NCBI GenBank assembly: GCA_963921195.1
Contig: OY992538.1
Coordinates: 81,430,093 to 81,494,092, forward strand
Reading direction: 5' to 3'
DNA length: 64,000 nt
From: Pegoplata infirma
Taxonomy: Eukaryota > Arthropoda > Insecta > Diptera > Anthomyiidae
Below the pieces are notes generated by a model. It searched no databases. It worked only from the letters and a program-made list of their open reading frames with translations, and was not told where the DNA came from. Below, in pieces: positions 1-11,039 of the stretch (the first letter of the stretch is position 1; each line of letters opens with the position of its first letter). Made by a program: the position numbers and the translations under genes.

Positions 1-220
1 GTACTTCACAGGATGACTCTCTATCTGTAGTTATTGCCCGGATGACTGCTCTCAATGGTTTTTCTTTTTCGAAGTTCACAACTTTAGCAGAACCTTACAA
101 ATCTTTACGTACGCGTGGATTTGAATTGGCAAAGTGCCGAAAAATCCCGAACATTTTTTAAAAATTCCGAAAAATCTAGAAAATTTTTAAAAACCCCGAA
201 GCGAATTCCGCTATTTACAA
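1..220. other. AT-rich flank, no gene seen
   Basis: No convincing ORF or RNA gene. Short degenerate copies of a CCGAAAAAT-like motif occur between about 130 and 200. Similar text follows the neighbouring element at 2454-2480, so both flanks probably come from the same older sequence. Confidence 0.5.
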
Positions 221-660
221 CACCGTCCGACAGCAAATATCAATCACGAACCGGATAATATACGTTTGAAAGTAGAGATCAAATGGAGTAAAACTGCATT
301 TAAAGTTTTTCATTTCGTGATCCTGTTTCCTTTTAAAAGGACTTCAAAGTTTTAAAGGATAAATTTTGTAAAATATTTCTGAAATATTCGTACCTGTCCT
401 ATGATGCTACTGGTGATGGCAAATGAAAGAGGAGGATCTCCCCTAATTTTTCAATTTTAATATTTTACCTTATTAAGATAAAAGGTTTTAAATAAAGTCC
501 TTAAAAAACTTTATCAAAATATTTTGTTGAAAATTTTAAATGATATTGACGGATAAAGTTTTTAAAGGTTGTAACTTACCTCCTTACATAGAAAAATTAT
601 TGAAGATCCTTCTCTTTCATTTGCTATCACAAGTGGCATCCTAGGACAAGTATAAATATT

Positions 661-1480
661 AAAACAAGTAAGAAAGTTATAGTCGGTCAAGACCGACCAT
701 ATGATACCCTACACCAGTGTTTTCCGGAAAATGGGTCCCAAGTACAAACCTGGACCGATTGGATCTGTCTTTTGTTAGATCTTTATTAAGTTTAGAAAAC
801 ACACACAGATTAAATTTTAGCGGAATTGGTTTATTTTTTTGTCAATAGACCGATTTAATTGAATATCGGTCGAATTTTTTTTATAGTTCATGGTCCAATT
901 ATATTCCGATTTGATTAGGTTACTAAAGTTCACGTTTAACACCTAAAAAAAATATTTTTATCAAATAATTCCATTTTCATGAATTTTGAGGGAATTATGT
1001 GAATATCGGGAATGTGGTTTGTATGGGGACTACCAGAAGGACTGACCCGATTCCCTTGAAATTTGGAATAGTGATTCGTGCATACAATATTTGATTACAA
1101 AATTTGGTTTCAAAGCGATATCTATTATAACACGGTTATTAGAGTCATTTAAGCCGAATCCAAAGGGGGCGTTTGTATGGGGGCTAGGTCTTAACATGGA
1201 CCCATTTTCTACAATTTCAATAGGCTTCGTCCTTGGACCAAAAGATGTTTTAGTTTTAAATTTCAAGTCAATTGATTGAAAATTGCGACCTGTATCGTGC
1301 TTAAACCGATAGATGGACAGACGGACGGACAGACGGACATTGCTAAATCGACTCAAAAAGTAATTCTCAGTCGATCGGTATACTTGAAGGTAGGTCTAGG
1401 ACCAATATTTCGGGTAGTTACAAACATCAGCACAAACTCATTATACCCTGTACCACAGAGTGGTGTAGGGTATAAAAATA
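661..1480 (+). mobile_element. GGGTATA-family interspersed repeat, copy 1
   Basis: It begins near AAAACAAGTAAGAAAG and has an inverted pair TACCCTACACCA (705-716) and TGGTGTAGGGTA (1461-1472). A GACGGACGGACA simple run lies near 1315-1340. It is strongly similar over its length to 23434-24249 in the same orientation. The related R4 copy near 36880 lacks it, so it inserted into R4 copy A. Similar dipteran repeats are often classed with Helitron/DINE-like families; I cannot confirm that here. The small ORFs inside are not genes. Confidence 0.75.
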
Positions 1481-1581
1481 TTTTATAAAATTTAATCCTC
1501 TAAAACTTTGAAGTCCTTTTAAAAAGAAACAGGATCACGAAATAAAAAACTGTAAACGCAGTTTTACAACATTTATCTCTA

Positions 1582-2389
1582 CACTCAAAATATTTTGTAG
1601 GCAAAAACAAATGAAAAACACACTTAAAACAAGTGAATAAACAATTGAAAACCATCCCAGTAATTATTCATATATTTTAACAAACATCAACATTTATTTT
1701 TTACTGTTGACAAAATTTTCTAAAATAAATAACATTAACATAAAAAATTACGGTTTTTCACTCTTTTTTACTAACATATTCGAAAAAAATAACCTACGAA
1801 AACATTAAAAATTAATGACAGTTCTGTTATTTTTACCAACAAATTCCAAAAAAATAACCTACCAAAACATTAAAAATTAATGATTTCGTAGGTTATTTTT
1901 TACAATTTTCTATTGAAATATTTTTTTAAAAATTTTTAATAAAATTTTGGGGAATCGATCCAGCAATCAACTACATTCTGGCCAGACACTCTACCTATCG
2001 TGCCACAGTCACTTGATACAAATATGTTTTTATATTTCTATAAATAATTTTTTGAATCGTTTCTACAAAAAAATAACCTACTTGTGTAGGTAAAAACTAA
2101 TGATATTTCATTAAAAAATACCAACAATTTAAAAAAAAAATGACTTACACAAATCATTAAAAATTTAATGAATAATCAGTAGTTTTACTTACAGAACAAA
2201 AATAAATGACTTTAAAGATTAAATGTTAATGAAAGTCTTTAATTTTTAGTGTGTTATTTTTGAAACAAAGGACAGAAGTAGTCATTAATAAAAACTGAAC
2301 ATCAAACAAATGTTTTTTCTTTTAAAAACGACCAATAGGAAAACTTTTTAAATAAACTACAAACAGTTAATGATATAATTTTTTCAGTG
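1582..2389. mobile_element. TA-flanked MITE with CACTCAAAA/CAGTG ends
   Basis: The ends are CACTCAAAATATT (1582) and AATTTTTTCAGTG (to 2389), flanked by TA on both sides (1580-1581, 2390-2391). The host R4 arm reads continuously across the TA: left arm text ending ATCTCTA resumes as TAGTTTCAAAC, matching the uninterrupted opposite arm. This fits a Tc1/mariner-type TA target duplication. A tRNA-like stretch lies inside on the minus strand (1946-2012). A truncated inverted relative is at 60813-61197. Confidence 0.75.
1946..2012 (-). pseudogene. tRNA-like sequence inside MITE
   Basis: On the minus strand there is an A-box-like TGGCACGATAGG (2005-1994) followed by a B-box-like GGATCGATTCC (1961-1951) at tRNA-like spacing. 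The D and anticodon arms pair poorly and the T arm only partly, so a working tRNA is unlikely. It is more likely a tRNA-derived Pol III promoter relic captured by the MITE. Confidence 0.4.
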
Positions 2390-2453
2390 TAGTTTCAAAC
2401 TTACATTATCCAGTTAGTGTTCAACGACTTTTTTTCATTTCTGTCGGACGGTG

Positions 2454-3103
2454 AAATTTTCCGAAAATTCAGGGATATTGAAAATTTTACTTCAATCCCG
2501 TAACCCAGTATTCAGAAAAACCCGATTGGAAGCCCTAGTAAGAAGTGAAGAAAATTTCGAAAAAGATAAAGTTCAATGAAAAGATGATCGGTGGTCTTGT
2601 CGTTATATTGGCGAAGTTAGGAAAATTTTATGTACATTTAAATCATCATCAACATTATTTGGACTTCTCGGGCAATTCTCCTTTGTTCTGGCTTTGAGAA
2701 TAGAAAGAGTGTCAAACCTTTTAGGTGCAGCCTATCTTTTCATGGTAGAGAAACCCAAACTGCATAACAAATTCGTCGTGCTTAATTGTTGTTGGCACTG
2801 ATAGCCAACGTTGTTATGAACGTATGTCGCCACTGTGAAATACATATAAAAAGGTTCAGCAGGGAATTCTAAGGACCAAGACACTGACTGGCTCAGTTAA
2901 AACTGTTACCATACAAGCAGTATGTAATTGAGAGCCTTTTAAATAAACAAAGTTATAAAATTAATTTCCTTAAAAACCTCTGCGACAAACCATTCTATCT
3001 TTAATTAAATTAAATTTGAAAAACACCATACATATCTTTATTATTTTGGCTTTTTTTTTCTTTTTATTTCTTCTTCCTCCTTGAAAAAAAAAATCAATAT
3101 TAA
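2454..3103. other. No gene recognised
   Basis: Moderately AT-rich unique-looking sequence. The part 2560-2900 is less AT-rich than its surroundings and could be an old repeat or non-coding exon, but no ORF or motif supports a call. Confidence 0.4.
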
Positions 3104-3208
3104 AATTCTCAAACACTTGCACATAAACACTGGTCTCGAATAAAACAAAAAAAATCGAAACACCATTATCACCACGAAACACCACCAATTCACAATACTA
3201 TCACACAG

Positions 3209-4573
3209 GGTCTTTCAAGACAAACATCATTGGTAGAGGATCGTTTGGAATCTTCAGATGATGATGATTATCACGATGAACGTACAGGTATGTTATCAGC
3301 ATCCTATGATGAAATTCATAGATTACCACTACATGCATTACTGCTAAGCATGCCCCACCACCACCAATCCCCAATACCATATACTACTACACTTCAACTA
3401 CCACCAACACAACAACAACGACAAACAACACAACGTTTACGTCCTGTTTCTATGCACGCATGGATCACTAGTAGTCGCAAAGCACTTCATAGTAATTACA
3501 ATAGCAGTAGTTCTAGTAGTAGTTGTACAAATCAAAATAATGCCCAAAATTCTCAACAAAAACCAGTCACCTTTACTACCATTACAACGAAAACTACCAC
3601 TACCACACATGTCAGTCAATCGAATAGTCAAAGTTCAAATCATCATTCACATTATCATCACAACCACCACCATCAAGTATTAGCCTCCACACCGGAAGAA
3701 GAACAAAAGGACTATACAAATTCTTTCAATATGACAAATCATCGTCATCAACCAGATCTGGTTAAAGATTTACAACAGATTCAAAATTTTACTTCTTCGT
3801 CGACTGCAAATTCGGATGCTTTGAGTAGTGATCGTCGTTTAAGATTTCGAAGTTTCTTTAGATGGCGTAGTTTAAAATCACGTCTTACCGCAACACGTAA
3901 TTGTCATTCATTGCAACCGCAATCATTGGCTAATGTTCATATAGCACCAACATTAATGCCAAAGCAACCTCCCCCATCACCCATTAACATTACCGCCTCC
4001 CCATACAGTCAAAGTCCTCAAAGAAGACCAAATCCCATAATAATTGTAGAAAATTATGATCATCGTATTGTAAAACAAGCTCATACTCAAATATTATTAC
4101 ATCCTCAAAGTACTCAGGCTACATGGGGTCATATTGTTAGTGCTGTACCTAATACTGAACCCAATACAGTATCCAGTACTGTACTCAACACTGTTCCCCA
4201 CACTGCTCCCAACACTGTTGCTAGTACCGCCGCACACTCTTTACAACAACGTGCTGCTGTTGTCAATAGACAGTCTCCAACTCAAGTTGTATTATCCCAC
4301 CCATCCTCCTCATCTACTTCTATATGGCAACGTAAATGGCGTATCTGGAAAACTAAACCCTCAACTGAAATTGCCACAAATATTTGTTTACCCGAAATTC
4401 GGGTAGATGACAAAAGCAACAGTAGTAGTAGTAGTAGTAGTAGTAGTTCAAGTGAAAATGGTACTGGTTTTTGTGGCACCTCCTCCTCTTCCTTTAAAAC
4501 ACGTTCAAAAACAAAAAATAAAATTACCTCACCAACATCCAGTTCCAATAGTTCTAATTGTATAGCTCAATGA
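3209..4573 (+). CDS. Host gene coding stretch, low-complexity protein (partial, likely an internal or 3' exon)
   Basis: An open frame runs to the TGA at 4571-4573; a stop at 3101-3103 bounds it upstream and there is no in-frame ATG at its beginning. I therefore start it at a plausible acceptor, CACACAG before 3209. The 5' part encodes a basic phosphosite-like stretch (SRQTSLVEDRLE) followed by an acidic run (SSDDDDYHDE). The rest is rich in H, Q, S and T, with a poly-Ser tract from AGT codons (about 4415-4450) and basic Trp-containing segments (FFRWRSLKSR; IWQRKWRIWK). Over 440 open codons in such AT-rich DNA argue for coding selection. The family is not recognised. A strong donor consensus (CAG then GTATGT) at 3285-3293 lies in frame, so the exon may be either spliced there or read through to an alternative long C-terminus. 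Confidence 0.65.
   Translation, partial: GLSRQTSLVEDRLESSDDDDYHDERTGMLSASYDEIHRLPLHALLLSMPHHHQSPIPYTTTLQLPPTQQQRQTTQRLRPVSMHAWITSSRKALHSNYNSSSSSSSCTNQNNAQNSQQKPVTFTTITTKTTTTTHVSQSNSQSSNHHSHYHHNHHHQVLASTPEEEQKDYTNSFNMTNHRHQPDLVKDLQQIQNFTSSSTANSDALSSDRRLRFRSFFRWRSLKSRLTATRNCHSLQPQSLANVHIAPTLMPKQPPPSPINITASPYSQSPQRRPNPIIIVENYDHRIVKQAHTQILLHPQSTQATWGHIVSAVPNTEPNTVSSTVLNTVPHTAPNTVASTAAHSLQQRAAVVNRQSPTQVVLSHPSSSSTSIWQRKWRIWKTKPSTEIATNICLPEIRVDDKSNSSSSSSSSSSSENGTGFCGTSSSSFKTRSKTKNKITSPTSSSNSSNCIAQ
3285..3293 (+). other. Internal splice donor in the 3209-4573 exon
   Basis: CAG/GTATGT is an excellent 5' splice site and would end the exon at 3287 after ACA-G (phase 1). If used, the downstream 1.28 kb becomes an alternative, retained 3' part. 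Possible phase-1 partners are acceptors at 22952 and 47596, giving very short C-terminal tails. This pairing is inference. Confidence 0.45.
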
Positions 4574-4669
4574 AAAACGAAGTTAATTTTTTTTTTTAAG
4601 CGTTTTAATACTTGATTTTATGGGATGTTTTAAAACGTCTCAAAGTTCAAGGAAGAGAAATTTTTCCCT

Positions 4670-5030
4670 ACTTTAAAAAAGAAACAGATTCACCGAGACG
4701 GATGAAAGTATCCCGTAGAATCAAGTTTATAAGGCAATTACCTGGACAATTTTTGATCCCACTTTATGAATAATTTCAATCATTAGAATTAAAAACCGAT
4801 CGAGTTACCTTTTCATCCTCCAAACAAAAAAAAAAATAGATTTACCGAGACCGTTGAAAGTATCCCGTAGAATCAAGTTTAGGAGGCAATTACCTGGAGT
4901 CGATAGCGTGCGACATCATATCAAATTTTCATCCCACTTTCAATCGCTAGAATTAAAAATCGATCGATTACCTTCTCACCCTCCAAACAAAAAGAAATAA
5001 ATTTACCGAGACGGATGAATACTGTCAATC
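4670..5030. repeat. 152-bp tandem repeat, about 2.3 units
   Basis: The phrase CCCGTAGAATCAAG occurs at 4712 and 4864, with matching flanks (ACCGAGACGGATGAAAG before, GGCAATTACCTGG after), giving a period of 152 bp. The same phrase recurs as a spacer inside the downstream 20-bp array (about 5535, 7155, 7335, 7917, 8640), so the two repeats evolved together. No gene is present. Confidence 0.7.
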
Positions 5031-8000
5031 GTTCAAATAAAAATTCGAGTATAACTTTGATCGTTTGGAAAGGAACTTTGATCGATTAAATTGGATTTTA
5101 ATCGTTCGAATACAATTTCGATCGTTCGAAAAGAATTTTGATCCTTTTGATCCCTCCGAATAGAATTTCGATCGTTACAATAGAATTTCGATCTTTCGAA
5201 TATTATTTCGATCCTTTGAATATAATTTCGATCCTTCAAATAGAATTTTGATCCTTCAATAGAATTTCGATCCCTCGAAAAGAATTTCAGTCGTTCGAAT
5301 AGAATTTTGATCGTTCGACTCGAATATGGTTCCTTCAAATAGAATGTCTATCATTGGTATAGAATTTCGATCATTCGATAAGAATTAAATTCTTTGAAAA
5401 TAATTTTAACCCATCAAACAGAAGTTCGTTCCTTAGACCTTCGAATAGAATTTTCATCTTTCGAATAGAAGGTCGATCACTTGGAAATAATGCCGATAGT
5501 TCGAATTTGGTACTTCAATAGAATTTCGATCGAATCCCGTAGAAAGTTCAGATAGCAGTTAACAGGAGGCAATATCGTGTCATACGATTCGTGTGACATC
5601 GTGAACTCTCACTGTATAAAGAAGTTTCGATTTTTTAAGTAGAGACTCGATCGGTCGAGTAAAAACTCGATCATTCGAGTAAAACTTTGATCATTTGAGT
5701 GGAACTTTGACCATTCTTATAGATCCTTCGAATAAAATTGATCGTTCGAATAAAATTTGCGATTGTTTGAACAAAATTTCGATCGTTTTAATAGAATTTC
5801 AATAATTCGAATAATAATACTTCGAATTTGAATAGAATTTTGATGGTTTGGATAGAATTTCGATCGTTTAAATAAAATGTCGATCATAGAATGGAATTTG
5901 CCATTGTTTGAACAAAATTTCGATCGTTTAAACAGAATATTGATACTTCGAATAAAATGTGTATCCTTTGAAAAGAATTTCGATCGTTCGGATAGCATTT
6001 CGATCTTCCGAATAAAATCGTTTAAACAAAATGTCGATCCTAAAATGGAATTTCGTTCGTTCAAATAGAATTCCGATCGTTCGATAAGAATTTCGATCGT
6101 TCGAATAGAATTTCGATCTATCGAATATAATTTCGATCGTTCAAGTAGAATTCCGATCGTTCAAATAGAATTCCGATCGTTCAAATAGAATTCCGATCGT
6201 TTAAATAGAACTATCAACCTAGAGCCGATAGCGGGCGACAACATTTCAAGTTTTTATAACACTGTATGAATAATTTCAATCGTTCAAATAAAAATTCGAT
6301 GGTCGATTATAACTTTGAGAGGAATATTGATCGTAAGAATAGAATTTCGATCGCTCGAGTAGAATTTCGATCGTTCGAGTAGAATGTAGATCGTTCAAAT
6401 AGAAAATTTCTATCCTTTGAATATAATTGCGATCGTTCGAGAAAAATTTCGATTGTTCAAATAGAATTCCGATCTTTCGAATAAATTTTCTATTGTTTAA
6501 ATAAAATTTCACTACTAGAATGGAATTTCGATCGTTCAAATAGAATTCCGATCGTTCGATAAGAATTTAGATCGTTCGAATAGAATTTCGATCGTTCGAA
6601 TATATATCCTTCGTATAATATAATTACGATCCTTCGAATAGAATATTTATCGTTTGAATAAAATTCCAATTGTTAGGATAGAGTTCCGATCGCTCGATTT
6701 GAATTCTGATCGTTCCAATAGAATTTTGATCCTTCGAATGAAATTTTCATCCCTGAATAGAATTTCGATCGGATCCAGTAGAATAAAGTAAAGGAGGGCT
6801 AATTCTCGGAGTCATTAGGGATTCTACTCAAAATTTTACTCGAACGTGCGATTGGTCAATTTTTCTGTATTCCTAAAATTATGCTTTGATAAATATAAGC
6901 TTTTTATATGTTTTTATGTTGCAGTGTCATAGCATAATTTTAGTCATACATATTAAAAAATCGCACGTTCGAGTAGAATTTCGGTCGCCATCTGCTCCGG
7001 GAATTATACCCCCGGAGTCGACATCGTGTTATGTATGAATATTTATCGATTTTCAATGTACAATTTCGATCGTAAGATAAGAAATTTGATCGTTGAAGTA
7101 GAATTTCGATCCTTCGAATGAAATTTCGATCCTTGAATGGTACTTCGATCGTAACCCGTAGAATCAAGTTCAGAAGGCAATTATCTGGAATTAATATCGT
7201 GTGACAACATTCCAAATTTCGATGATACTGTATAAAAAGTTTTCGATCATTTAAATTCGATTGTTCGAATAAAAATTCGATCGTTTGAGGAGAAGTTCGA
7301 TCGTTCGAAAAGAATTTCGATCCTTGAATGGAACTTCGGCCGTAAACCGTAGAATCAAGTTCAGGAGGCAATTATCTGGAATCGATATCGTGTGACAACA
7401 TTCCAAATTTCGATGAAACTGTATAAAGAGTGATCCATCGTTTAAGTAGAAATTCGATCGTTCAAGTAGAATTCAAGCGAATTCGAGTGAAATCATTCCA
7501 AATTTTGATGGTACTCTATAAAGAGTTTTCGATCGTTTAAGTAGAATTCGATCGTTCGAGTAGAACTTTCTAGAATTTCGATCGTTCGAACAGAATTTCG
7601 ATCGCTCGAATAGAATGTCGATCGTTCGAATAGAATTCCGATCATTCGAATAGAATTGTGAGCATTCAAATAGTATTTCGATCGTTCAAATAGAACTTTT
7701 ATCCCTTTCGATCCTTCCTAAATTATCGTTGTTTTTTGAATAAAATGTCGATTGTTTGAATATAATTTCGATCGTTCGAATAGAATTTCAATCCTTAGAA
7801 TTGATTTTTTCCTATCGATTAAGTAGACATTCGATAGTTCGAGTAGAAATTTGATCGTTTGAGTAGAAATTCGATCGTTCGAATAGAATTTCGATCCTTG
7901 AATGGAACTTCGATCGTAACCCGTCGAATCAAGTTCAGGAGGCAATTATCTGGAATCGATATCGAGTGACAACATTCCAAATTTCGATGGAACTGTATAA

Positions 8001-9275
8001 AGAATGATCCATCGTTTAAGTAGAAATTCGATCGTTCGTGTAGAATTCAATCGTTCGATTAAAATTTCGATCGTTTGAGTAGAATTTCGATCTTACGAAT
8101 AGAATTTCGATACTTTAATAGATAGTTTTGATAGTTTAAACAGAATTTAGGTCCTTCGAATGCAATTTCTATCCTGGAATAGAATTCGATAGTATTCTGT
8201 AGAATCAAGTTCATGAGGCAATATCGAGTGAAATAATTCCAAATTTTGATGGTACTCTATGAGGAGTTTTCGATCGTTCGAGTAAAACATTCAAGAATTT
8301 CGATCCCTTGAATAGAATGTCGATCGTTCAAGTGGAATTCTGATCGTTCGAATAGAATTCTGATCGTTCGAATAATATTTCGTTCGAATAGAATTTTTAT
8401 CCCTTGAATAAAATTCCGATTCTTTAAATATAATTTCGATCCTTCAAAAAGAATTGCGATCATTCGAATAGAATTTCGTTTCTTCAAATAGATTATCGTT
8501 TTTTTTTTTGCATAGAATGTCGATTGTTCGAATATAATTTAGATCGTTCGAATAGAATTTCAATCCTTAGAATGTTTTTTTTTTTCCTACCGTTTAGGTA
8601 GAAATTCGATCGTTCGAATAGAAACAGAATTTTTATCCTTGATTAGAATTTTGATCGTATCCTGTAAATCAAGTTCAGGAAGCAATTATCTGGAACCGAT
8701 ATCGGGTGACCACATTCCAAATTTCGATATTACTGTATGAAGAATTTTCGATTGTAAAATTAGAAATTTGATCGTTCGAGTAGAAATTCGTTCGTTTGGG
8801 TAGAATTTCGATCGTTTGAATAAAATTTCGATCCTTAAAAAGAATCGATCGTTCGAATAGAATTGCGATTCTTCAAATATAAAATCAATCCTTTGAATAG
8901 AATGTTTATCGTTCAAATATAATTACGTCATTTGGACAGAAATTCGATTCTTCGAATGGAATTTCAATCCTTGAATAGAGTTTTGATCGTATTCTGTATA
9001 ATCAACTTCAGGAGGTATTATGTTGAGTCGATATTGTGTGAAATCATTCCAAGTTTTTATGGTATTCTATGACGAATTTTCGATCGTCCGAATAGAATTT
9101 TGATCCTTCAAATAGAATTTCAATCCTTCAAATACAAATTCGATCCTTCGAATAGAATTCCGATTAAATTTCCATCGTTCGATTAAAATTTTGTTCGTTT
9201 TAGTAGAACTTTGTTCGCTTTTATAAAAATTTAAACGTAACTTCGATCGTTTTTTAAAAATTTCGATCGCCATCG
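5030..9275. repeat. Minisatellite, 20-bp unit in about 4.2 kb, with recurrent spacers
   Basis: The consensus unit is close to GAATTTCGATCGTTCGAATA, repeated with point changes and occasional indels. The unit contains the self-complementary cores TCGATCG... and TTCGAA. Blocks of unit repeats alternate with spacers derived from the 152-bp repeat (GTAGAATCAAGTTCAGGAGG and GTGTGACAACATTCCAAA). Because 20 is not divisible by 3, three units give a 60-bp translational period, producing many minus-strand ORFs (up to 143 codons) of repetitive peptides. These are by-products, not genes. Confidence 0.9.
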
Positions 9276-9427
9276 ACTCTGTTTATAGGTCTCTAGTGTT
9301 TGGGGTCCGGGAAAAGACTGACGGGAATTCCCGGGAATTTTTTTAATTTTTCCCGGGAAATCCGGGAATTTTATAAAATAAACCATTTTACATAAAAAAC
9401 GTTTATTTTAATTTAATTTTTAATATT

Positions 9428-10478
9428 TGAATAGTTCATGCGAATAAGGACGAATAGACCACTTTTTCGCAAACACGTTTTTTTGCATAAATGCATTTTA
9501 TTAGCAGAGCCCTACAATCCTATGCAGAAATTTTGGGGAAATTTTGACTTTTAAGGCTAAAAAAATTACTTTAAAAGTGCAATAATTCGTATATTTTTAT
9601 ATTTTTGTTTAAATTGGGAGTGAACTAACGCACAATTTTGATTAAATACAACACAAAAACATACAAAAATTTTACTTTCGGTAAAAATGTTTTAAAAGAA
9701 CATTACGAGGAACAAACCACACTTATTATATTGGCAAACAATTTTACCGTTCTTAAGTTATAAGACTTTAAAGTGTGGAAAGCAAAAAGGGCGAATATCC
9801 ATCCTTAACAAAATATTATATAAAAATTATTTAGCTGCGAGTTTAAAATTGATATTAGCTAAAATTTGAAATTGTACACAAAAAAAACAATCTTAGCACA
9901 TACAAACAAATTAACCAATGTCAGGAATAAAAAACAAAAATTTTTTCACGTCCTTTTATGTTACATCGTAATATGCAGTCAAGGGTTAATATTATAATTT
10001 CTAAAAATGTATTTAGTGTCATAAAGAATTACTACTGCATCAAAAGGCACGAATATTAAAAAAAAATTTAAAAAAAAAATTTTTTTTTTGCATGTCCTTG
10101 CAATCCTTAAATAGTGTATCCTCGAAGTCCTTAAAGTGTTACAAACAAATACCAACCATAGTTCGTCAAGTTTTGCAAGTCTCGTGAAAATGTAGTCAAA
10201 ATCTGCTGCAAAATAACACATTTTTATTCAAATTTCAATACATTTTTTTGGATATTCGCCCTTTTTCCATTTAAGCAAAAAAATTAAGTCCAATTTTTGG
10301 CAAGTTCTCTTTCGAATACCTTACTAAAATTTTGTATATAGGTAGATGTGACTTAAACCTTTAAGCTAATACCAAAAAGTTGACCAAAATATTATTTTTT
10401 AACCGTTTCCTGCGTTTTTATTGTCCCCTGTAAAATTCTACAAATGGTCTATTCGTCTTTATTCGCATGAACTATTCA
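9428..10478. mobile_element. Nested inverted-repeat element within the hAT
   Basis: The 34-bp ends at 9428-9461 and 10445-10478 are reverse complements with one mismatch, starting TGAATAGTTCATGCG. The element sits wholly inside the hAT. No clear target duplication and no coding capacity. Confidence 0.75.
9784..10266. mobile_element. Innermost inverted-repeat element
   Basis: The 18-bp ends AAAAAGGGCGAATATCCA (9784-9801) and its exact complement (10249-10266) define a third nesting level. The GGGCGAATAT end resembles the GGCGAATATTC end of the short palindrome at 22304-22371, so the two may be related. Confidence 0.65.
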
Positions 10479-11039
10479 TTTGTTTACATACAGGTATAAA
10501 TAAATTTGCTATGTTTTGTATTTTTTCTATTTGGAAGAACATTGCAAATATACATCTATAAAAAAATTGACCAAGTGTAATATCATGAAAAAACTTAAAA
10601 AGTCAAAAAATATACGTGGGTTAATGATAATTTTGCTAAGACAGTTAAAAAAATATAAAAATTTTGAACCTAGAATTTACATTTCCAGAACAAATATTAA
10701 AGTGCTGCCAACTATATTAGTTTTTGCTCGAATAACGCAGTTTTAAATTTTTTTGCGATTTTTTGTGGGGAAAAAAGTTGCAGTATTTTTTTGTTGTTTT
10801 GTTTTATTGTATTTCAGGGTTTTCTAACTTCTATTTTTTGATTTTCCAAATTTTAATTAATCGTTTATCTGTAATAAAACTGTTTTTAATAAAAACTTGG
10901 TAAAATTTTAATGTTTTTTATGATTTATATTAATAATGAAAATTTCCCGGGATTCCCGGGAATCCCGGGAAATAAATTATTTTTTTCCCGTTTCCCGGGA
11001 AATTGAAAAGTCCGGGAATTCCCAAACACTATAGGTCTC

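Larger units (their letters stand above)
221..2453. mobile_element. Foldback/TIR DNA element, family R4 copy A
   Basis: The ends are perfect 13-bp inverted repeats, CACCGTCCGACAG at 221 and CTGTCGGACGGTG ending at 2453. Subterminal sequence is also inverted: the text around 240-350 returns in reverse complement around 1500-1580 and 2390-2450. Two later insertions lie inside (661-1480 and 1582-2389); removing them restores alignment of the arms. A second copy is at 33897-37051. No transposase is visible, so it is non-autonomous. The target duplication of this copy is unclear. Confidence 0.75.
9294..11031. mobile_element. hAT non-autonomous element with CCCGGG subterminal repeats
   Basis: The 11-bp terminal inverted repeats TAGTGTTTGGG and CCCAAACACTA are perfect, and they are flanked by a perfect 8-bp target duplication TAGGTCTC (9286-9293 and 11032-11039). 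Both termini carry clusters of CCCGGGAATT-type palindromes, a likely transposase-binding arrangement in hAT elements. No transposase ORF was found. Two further inverted-repeat pairs are nested inside (9428-10478 and 9784-10266). It inserted at the end of the 20-bp array. Confidence 0.9.

Noticed and set aside
5033..8916. Many minus-strand ORFs of 68-143 codons with repeated FERSKF/NDRNSI-type peptides
   Set aside because: They are translations of the 20-bp minisatellite; the same peptides appear in every frame shift of the unit and there is no start or gene context.
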